A DNA stretch of 64,000 nucleotides from Jiella mangrovi (lineage in GTDB: Bacteria; Pseudomonadota; Alphaproteobacteria; Rhizobiales; Rhizobiaceae), in contig NZ_JAGJCF010000001.1 of NCBI RefSeq assembly GCF_017815135.1, forward strand, positions 558,001-622,000. The letters are read 5' to 3'. The notes beneath the pieces were generated by a model. That model was not told the origin of the DNA and searched no databases. It saw nothing but the letters and a program-made list of their open reading frames with translations. Positions 60,148-64,000 of the stretch are shown here, piece by piece (position 1 is the first letter of the stretch; each line of letters begins with the position of its first letter). Both the position numbers and the translations under genes were made by a program.

Positions 60148-61143
60148 ATGAAAGCATCACTGATCGGCGCAGCCGTCCTTCTCGGCGCGGCAAGCTTCGG
60201 CAACGTGGCGAACGCCGCCGACGCCCTCACCCTGCAGCTGAAATGGGTCACCCAGGGCCAGTTCGCCGGCTATTACGTCGCCAAGGAGAAGGGCTATTAC
60301 GACGAGGCCGGCCTCGACGTGACGATCAAGCCCGGCGGCCCGGACATCGCCCCCGAGCAGGTGATCGCCGGCGGCGGCGCCGACGTCATCGTCGACTGGA
60401 TGCCGGCCGCGCTCGCCGCCCGCGAAAAGGGCCTGCCGCTGGTCAACATCGCCCAGCCCTTCAAGAAATCCGGCATGGAGCTGACCTGCCGGAAAGACAC
60501 CGGCATCGAGAAGCCCAAGGATTTCAAGGGCAAGACCCTGGGCGTCTGGTTCTCCGGCAACGAATATCCGTTCCTCGCCTGGATGTCGAAGCTGGGGCTC
60601 TCCACCGAGGGCGGGCCGGACGGCGTCACCGTCATCAAGCAGGGCTTCAATGTCGACCCGCTGATCCAGAAGCAGGCCGACTGCATCTCGACCATGACCT
60701 ATAACGAATACTGGCAGGTCATCGACGCCGGCATTCCGGCCGACGAGCTGACCGTCTTCAAATATGACGATCAGGGCGTCGCCACCCTGGAAGACGGCCT
60801 CTACGTCTTGGAAAAAAGCCTCGAAGACCCGAAGAAGGTCGAGGATCTCGCCAAGTTCGTGAAGGCTTCGATGAAGGGCTGGGCCTATGCCGCAGAACAT
60901 CCGGACGAGGCTGCCGAGATCGTCCTCGACAACGACATGACCGGCGCCCAGACCGAGGAGCACCAGAAGCGCATGGTGCGCGAGGTGAACAAGCTGGTCG
61001 ACGGATCCGACGGCACGCTCGACGTCGCCGCCGCCGAAAACACCGTGAAGGTGCTGATGTCCGGCGGCTCCGACCCGGTGATCACCAAGAAGCCCGAGGG
61101 CGCCTGGACGTCCAAGGTCACCGACAAGATGAAGGATATGTGA
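60148..61143 (+). CDS. ABC transporter substrate-binding protein (NMT1/THI5-like)
   Basis: 331 aa. A signal peptide (LIGAAVLLGAASFGNVANAA) is cleaved near residue 23. The mature protein begins LTLQLKWVTQGQFAGYYVAK, diagnostic for NMT1/THI5-type binding proteins that carry thiamine pyrimidine precursors, riboflavin or related heterocycles; conserved parts include GYYDEAGLDV and LGVWFSGNEYPF. Two Cys (TCRKD and DCISTM) may pair. No TPP or FMN riboswitch was seen before the operon, so the ligand remains open. Last gene of the permease operon; a hairpin terminator candidate follows. Confidence 0.9.
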   Translation: MKASLIGAAVLLGAASFGNVANAADALTLQLKWVTQGQFAGYYVAKEKGYYDEAGLDVTIKPGGPDIAPEQVIAGGGADVIVDWMPAALAAREKGLPLVNIAQPFKKSGMELTCRKDTGIEKPKDFKGKTLGVWFSGNEYPFLAWMSKLGLSTEGGPDGVTVIKQGFNVDPLIQKQADCISTMTYNEYWQVIDAGIPADELTVFKYDDQGVATLEDGLYVLEKSLEDPKKVEDLAKFVKASMKGWAYAAEHPDEAAEIVLDNDMTGAQTEEHQKRMVREVNKLVDGSDGTLDVAAAENTVKVLMSGGSDPVITKKPEGAWTSKVTDKMKDM

Positions 61144-61186
61144 GGAGGCCTGCGGCCGGCGAAAGCCCGCGCCCTCAAAAGTCTGC

Positions 61187-61224
61187 AACGGCCGGCGCCC
61201 CGTCGCACCGGCCGTTATCCTTTT
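61187..61224 (+). terminator. Putative terminator after the ABC operon
   Basis: A 10-bp stem AACGGCCGG.../...CCGGCCGTT (61187-61195 and 61208-61216) with a 12-nt loop is followed by ATCCTTTTC. It is 43 bp after the binding-protein stop. The T-tract is short. Confidence 0.5.
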
Positions 61225-61297
61225 CGACGCCGCCGGTGTTGATTGTTCGGCGGCGATTCCGTATCAGGCCCCTCACCCGGACGCTTCGTCCGGCTCA

Positions 61298-61373
<76 letters not shown>

Positions 61374-61506
61374 AATTCTGAAATGTCCAGCCCGGAGACA
61401 TGGGTAGGAGAACGCTCCTAAGACATCGCATATGTTGCAGAAATTTTCCTTGATTTGCAGGGGCTCTCCGGTAGGATCGGCAGCTAAATGCAATCAGGAG
61501 TTCGAT

Positions 61507-61869
61507 ATGGCCGCTGATGCGCACGACCTTCAGAATCGTATCGAAGCATTGGAAGCAACGGTCAACCAATTACTGAAGATGCTTAATGAAAGGGCGGAAC
61601 AAGAAGACGAGCTTCGTGGCCAGATCATGCAGACTACGCTTATCAACAGACGTCAGTCAGCCGCGAACTCTATTTTATTTTCACAGGCGGTTGGTCGCCT
61701 CGGAATGGTTATCGGTGTCGCGGAAGGTCGTCCGATAACGCGCGCCATCTTGAAGGAGCAAGTAGACAGCCTTCAGGCAGAGATCCATCCTGAATTCGCT
61801 GAAGCCGCTAAACTGCCGATGCACAACATCCGAATTTTTTGGACCGGCGAGGACGATGGCTTAGTTTGA
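61507..61869 (+). CDS. Hypothetical protein with N-terminal coiled coil
   Basis: 120 aa from the ATG at 61507, preceded by CAGGAG. Residues about 5-40 are a coiled coil (DLQNRIEALEATVNQLLKML), the rest helical (SILFSQAVGRLGMVIGVAEG). The codon use and base composition are clearly lower in GC than the neighbours, and it lies between tRNA-Lys and a degenerate tRNA fragment, so it was probably acquired horizontally. I do not recognise the family. Confidence 0.7.
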   Translation: MAADAHDLQNRIEALEATVNQLLKMLNERAEQEDELRGQIMQTTLINRRQSAANSILFSQAVGRLGMVIGVAEGRPITRAILKEQVDSLQAEIHPEFAEAAKLPMHNIRIFWTGEDDGLV

Positions 61870-61888
61870 TGGAATAATTCGGAGGTAG

Positions 61889-61914
61889 TTGGTTCGAGCA
61901 GCAACGCTCCTACC
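61889..61914. repeat. Degenerate copy of the tRNA-Lys 3' half (possible att scar)
   Basis: Aligned to tRNA-Lys 61346-61372 it shares TTGG, TTCGAG, CAACGC and a final ACC, with a gap of one base and about five mismatches. A separate 10-bp direct repeat AACGCTCCTA is found at 61411-61420 and 61903-61912. Both suit the remnant of a tRNA-targeted integration. Confidence 0.45.
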
Positions 61915-62015
61915 GCTCTTCTCTTTTCACGCACGACACGTCGGCGGCAGATCGGTTACGCCGCGAGTATTCAAGTTGCACGTCCAGAAAGTCAATACCG
62001 TTTGGGTATGGGCTT

Positions 62016-62198
62016 CTAGAAGCCTGCGGCCGCGAGGATAGCTTGGATTACGGTTGCGCCGCCGATCGGCGCGATCAGCATTGCGACGACGAAGATGGCG
62101 ATCGAGGATAAGACGATTTTCTCCTCGCGGTTAGTGAGACGCCTTCCCTCGGGGACTGACTCTGGTTGACGCCATTGATTCTTTTCGTCGAGATACAT
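62016..62198 (-). CDS. Small single-span membrane protein of unknown function
   Basis: 60 aa from the ATG at 62198 with GGAG 5 nt upstream. The soluble first half is polar (MYLDEKNQWRQPESVPEG), then REEKIVLSSIAIFVVAMLIA begins a TM helix at about residues 29-47, and a second hydrophobic stretch (GGATVIQAILAAAG) ends the chain. Moderate GC, orphan, in the accessory patch between tRNA-Lys and ftsK. Not recognised. Confidence 0.55.
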   Translation of the reverse strand: MYLDEKNQWRQPESVPEGRRLTNREEKIVLSSIAIFVVAMLIAPIGGATVIQAILAAAGF

Positions 62199-62362
62199 GG
62201 CTGGGCTCCGGCCTATCCTGCACTGTTCCGCGAAGTCTATCAGCCAGATTATAACGCATCTGAGCGGAGATGCAGCCCTCACGTTGCCTTGGCGAGGGCG
62301 ACAAGTTTCGGCGCAGATGCGATAGTAGGCGGAGCGGCTGTGTCGCCTCGCCCATTTTGGTA

Positions 62363-64000
62363 TCACATCTCGTCTTCGGTCGGCACCAGGATCTCGCGCT
62401 TGCCGGCGTGGTTGGCCGGGCCGACGATGCCCTCCTGCTCCATCTTCTCGATGATCGAAGCGGCGCGGTTGTAGCCGATGCCGAGGCGGCGCTGGATGTA
62501 GGAGGTCGAGGCCTTGCCGTCCCTGAGGACCACGGCGACCGCCTGATCGTAGGGGTCGTCGGAGTCATCGCCGCCGCCGCCGGCATTGCCCGAGCCGCCG
62601 CCCGAGCCGCCGCCGCCGGACGTCCCGCCCTCCTCGTCCTCGTCTTCGAGGATCGCGTCGAGATAGTCCGGCACGCCCTGGGCTTTCAGGTGATTGACGA
62701 TCTTCTCGACTTCCGGGTCGTCGACGAAGGGGCCGTGGACGCGCTGGATTCTGCCGCCGCCGGCCATGAACAGCATGTCGCCCATGCCGAGTAGCTGCTC
62801 GGCGCCCTGCTCGCCGAGGATGGTGCGCGAATCGATCTTCGAGGTCACCTGGAAGGAGATGCGGGTCGGGAAGTTCGCCTTGATCGTGCCAGTGATGACG
62901 TCGACCGAGGGGCGCTGGGTCGCCATGATGACGTGGATGCCGGCGGCGCGGGCCATCTGGGCGAGGCGCTGGACGGCGCCCTCGATGTCCTTGCCGGCAA
63001 CCATCATCAGGTCGGCCATCTCGTCGATGATGACGACGATGTAGGGCAACGGCTCGAGATCGAACTCCTCCGTCTCGAAGATCGGCTCGCCGGTGTCGCG
63101 GTCAAAGCCCGTCTGCACGGTACGCGACATCGTCTCGCCGCGCTCCATCGCCTGTTTGACGCGCGAGTTGAAGCCGTCGATGTTGCGGACCCCCACCTTC
63201 GACATCTTGCGATAGCGGTCCTCCATCTCGCGGACCGTCCATTTCAAAGCGACGACGGCCTTCTTCGGGTCGGTGACGACCGGCGAGAGGAGATGCGGGA
63301 TGCCGTCATAGATCGACAGTTCGAGCATCTTCGGATCGATCATGATCAGCCGGCATTCGGCCGGGGTGAAGCGGTAGAGCAGCGACAGGATCATCGTGTT
63401 GATCGACACGGATTTACCGGATCCGGTGGTGCCGGCGACGAGGAGATGCGGCATCTTGGCCAGATCGGCGATCACCGCCTCGCCGCCGATGGTCTTGCCG
63501 AGGACGAGCGGCAGTTTGCCCTTGTTCTGGGAGAAGGCTTCAGACGCGATCATCTCGCGATAGTAGACCGTCTCGCGGCGCTGGTTCGGCAGTTCGATAC
63601 CGATGGCGTTCTTGCCGGGAATGACGGCGACGCGGGCGGCGATCGCCGACATCGAGCGGGCGATGTCGTCGGCAAGGCCGATGACGCGCGATGACTTGAT
63701 GCCCGGCGCCGGCTCGAGCTCGTAGAGGGTGACCACCGGGCCGGGGCGCACCTCGATGATCTCGCCCTTGACGCCGAAATCCTCCAGCACGCCCTCGAGT
63801 AGCCGGGCGTTCTCCTGCAGGGCTTCGGGCGACATGGAGGAGTCGCGTCCGGTCGCCTTCGGGGGCGAGAGGAAGTCGACGGAGGGCAGCTCGAAGGTCG
63901 CCGAATCGGCAACCGTCATCGGCTGCGGCTGCGGTTTCATCGCGACCGCCCGGCCGGAGCCGGTGCGCAGGCGCTGCTGGTCAGCCGTCACCGTGCGCTG
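62363..64000 (-). CDS. ftsK: DNA translocase FtsK (C-terminal part, cut by window edge)
   Basis: 545 residues of the C-terminal region; the frame stays open to the window edge, so the N-terminal membrane part and start are missing. Seen are the alpha/beta motor with Walker A in [13 protein letters not shown] and Walker B in [29 protein letters not shown], and a C-terminal winged-helix gamma domain ([20 protein letters not shown] onward) preceded by a Gly/Ser-rich linker with acidic runs ([13 protein letters not shown]). FtsK pumps chromosome dimers to dif at the septum. Downstream is the orphan patch next to tRNA-Lys. Confidence 0.95.
   Translation of the reverse strand, partial: QRTVTADQQRLRTGSGRAVAMKPQPQPMTVADSATFELPSVDFLSPPKATGRDSSMSPEALQENARLLEGVLEDFGVKGEIIEVRPGPVVTLYELEPAPGIKSSRVIGLADDIARSMSAIAARVAVIPGKNAIGIELPNQRRETVYYREMIASEAFSQNKGKLPLVLGKTIGGEAVIADLAKMPHLLVAGTTGSGKSVSINTMILSLLYRFTPAECRLIMIDPKMLELSIYDGIPHLLSPVVTDPKKAVVALKWTVREMEDRYRKMSKVGVRNIDGFNSRVKQAMERGETMSRTVQTGFDRDTGEPIFETEEFDLEPLPYIVVIIDEMADLMMVAGKDIEGAVQRLAQMARAAGIHVIMATQRPSVDVITGTIKANFPTRISFQVTSKIDSRTILGEQGAEQLLGMGDMLFMAGGGRIQRVHGPFVDDPEVEKIVNHLKAQGVPDYLDAILEDEDEEGGTSGGGGSGGGSGNAGGGGDDSDDPYDQAVAVVLRDGKASTSYIQRRLGIGYNRAASIIEKMEQEGIVGPANHAGKREILVPTEDEM

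Noticed and set aside
61374-62362. Integrase or transposase beside tRNA-Lys
   Set aside because: No frame with recombinase motifs is present; only the short orphan genes were found.

Overview
The window is GC-rich chromosomal DNA from an alphaproteobacterium, most likely of the order Hyphomicrobiales (Rhizobiales). The signs are a CcrM-type methyltransferase, an LdtR-type MarR regulator beside a DUF6163 membrane gene and hemB, IalB and YqgE family genes, an aspartate-type (Mg-dependent) HemB, and the block tldD / ialB / coxBA-ctaB-coxF-ctaG-coxC-DUF983-surf1-ispH-thrB-rnhA. The family is less certain. I saw no insertion sequence, prophage, CRISPR array or rRNA.

Layout. 0.5-7.6 kb: accessory genes of a PQQ (quinoprotein) dehydrogenase relay, namely a SoxH-like metallohydrolase, a SoxYZ-like carrier, an SRPBCC protein, a YVTN beta-propeller and a small secreted protein. 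An opposite-strand pair of acyl-CoA dehydrogenases interrupts them. 7.9-13.2 kb: an RND efflux adaptor and permease, then a MarR regulator. 13.3-17.8 kb: a PAS histidine kinase with a FixJ-type regulator and two receiver-only regulators. 18-21.3 kb: a gamma-glutamyltransferase and a PAS-PAS-GGDEF cyclase. 21.4-25.6 kb: threonine ammonia-lyase with an Ile-rich upstream mini-ORF, adenine deaminase and tRNA-Leu(TAA). 26-31.7 kb: a methyltransferase, a pyroglutamyl peptidase, a cold-shock protein, CcrM, a HAD hydrolase and a lipoprotein. 31.8-38.3 kb: thrC, an M16 peptidase, a GNAT enzyme and a membrane GGDEF-EAL protein. 38.5-42.1 kb: YqgE, a DsbD-N protein, a peroxiredoxin with a clear intrinsic terminator, and an M42 peptidase. 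42.4-52.2 kb: a long minus-strand run from cytochrome aa3 oxidase and its assembly factors through ispH, thrB and rnhA to two tiny overlapping membrane-protein genes. 52.6-57.6 kb: an IalB-family protein, tldD, ldtR, DUF6163 and hemB. 58-61.1 kb: two ABC permeases and an NMT1/THI5-type binding protein with no ATPase nearby. 61.3-62.3 kb: tRNA-Lys(TTT), a short lower-GC patch of orphan genes and a degenerate copy of the tRNA 3' half. 62.4 kb to the edge: the C-terminal part of FtsK.

How the genes relate. The aa3 oxidase block is a coherent structural and assembly unit: subunits I-III, heme O synthase, Cox11, SURF1 and the CoxF-like microprotein. HemB feeds heme synthesis. ThrB, ThrC and IlvA are consecutive steps from homoserine to isoleucine but lie in three places. 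The best candidates for undescribed biology are the Ile-rich mini-ORF before ilvA, the 93-aa/31-aa overlapping membrane pair after rnhA, the tRNA-Lys-linked scar, the ABC permease whose apparent start codon is ATA, and the orphan secreted protein of the PQQ cluster.
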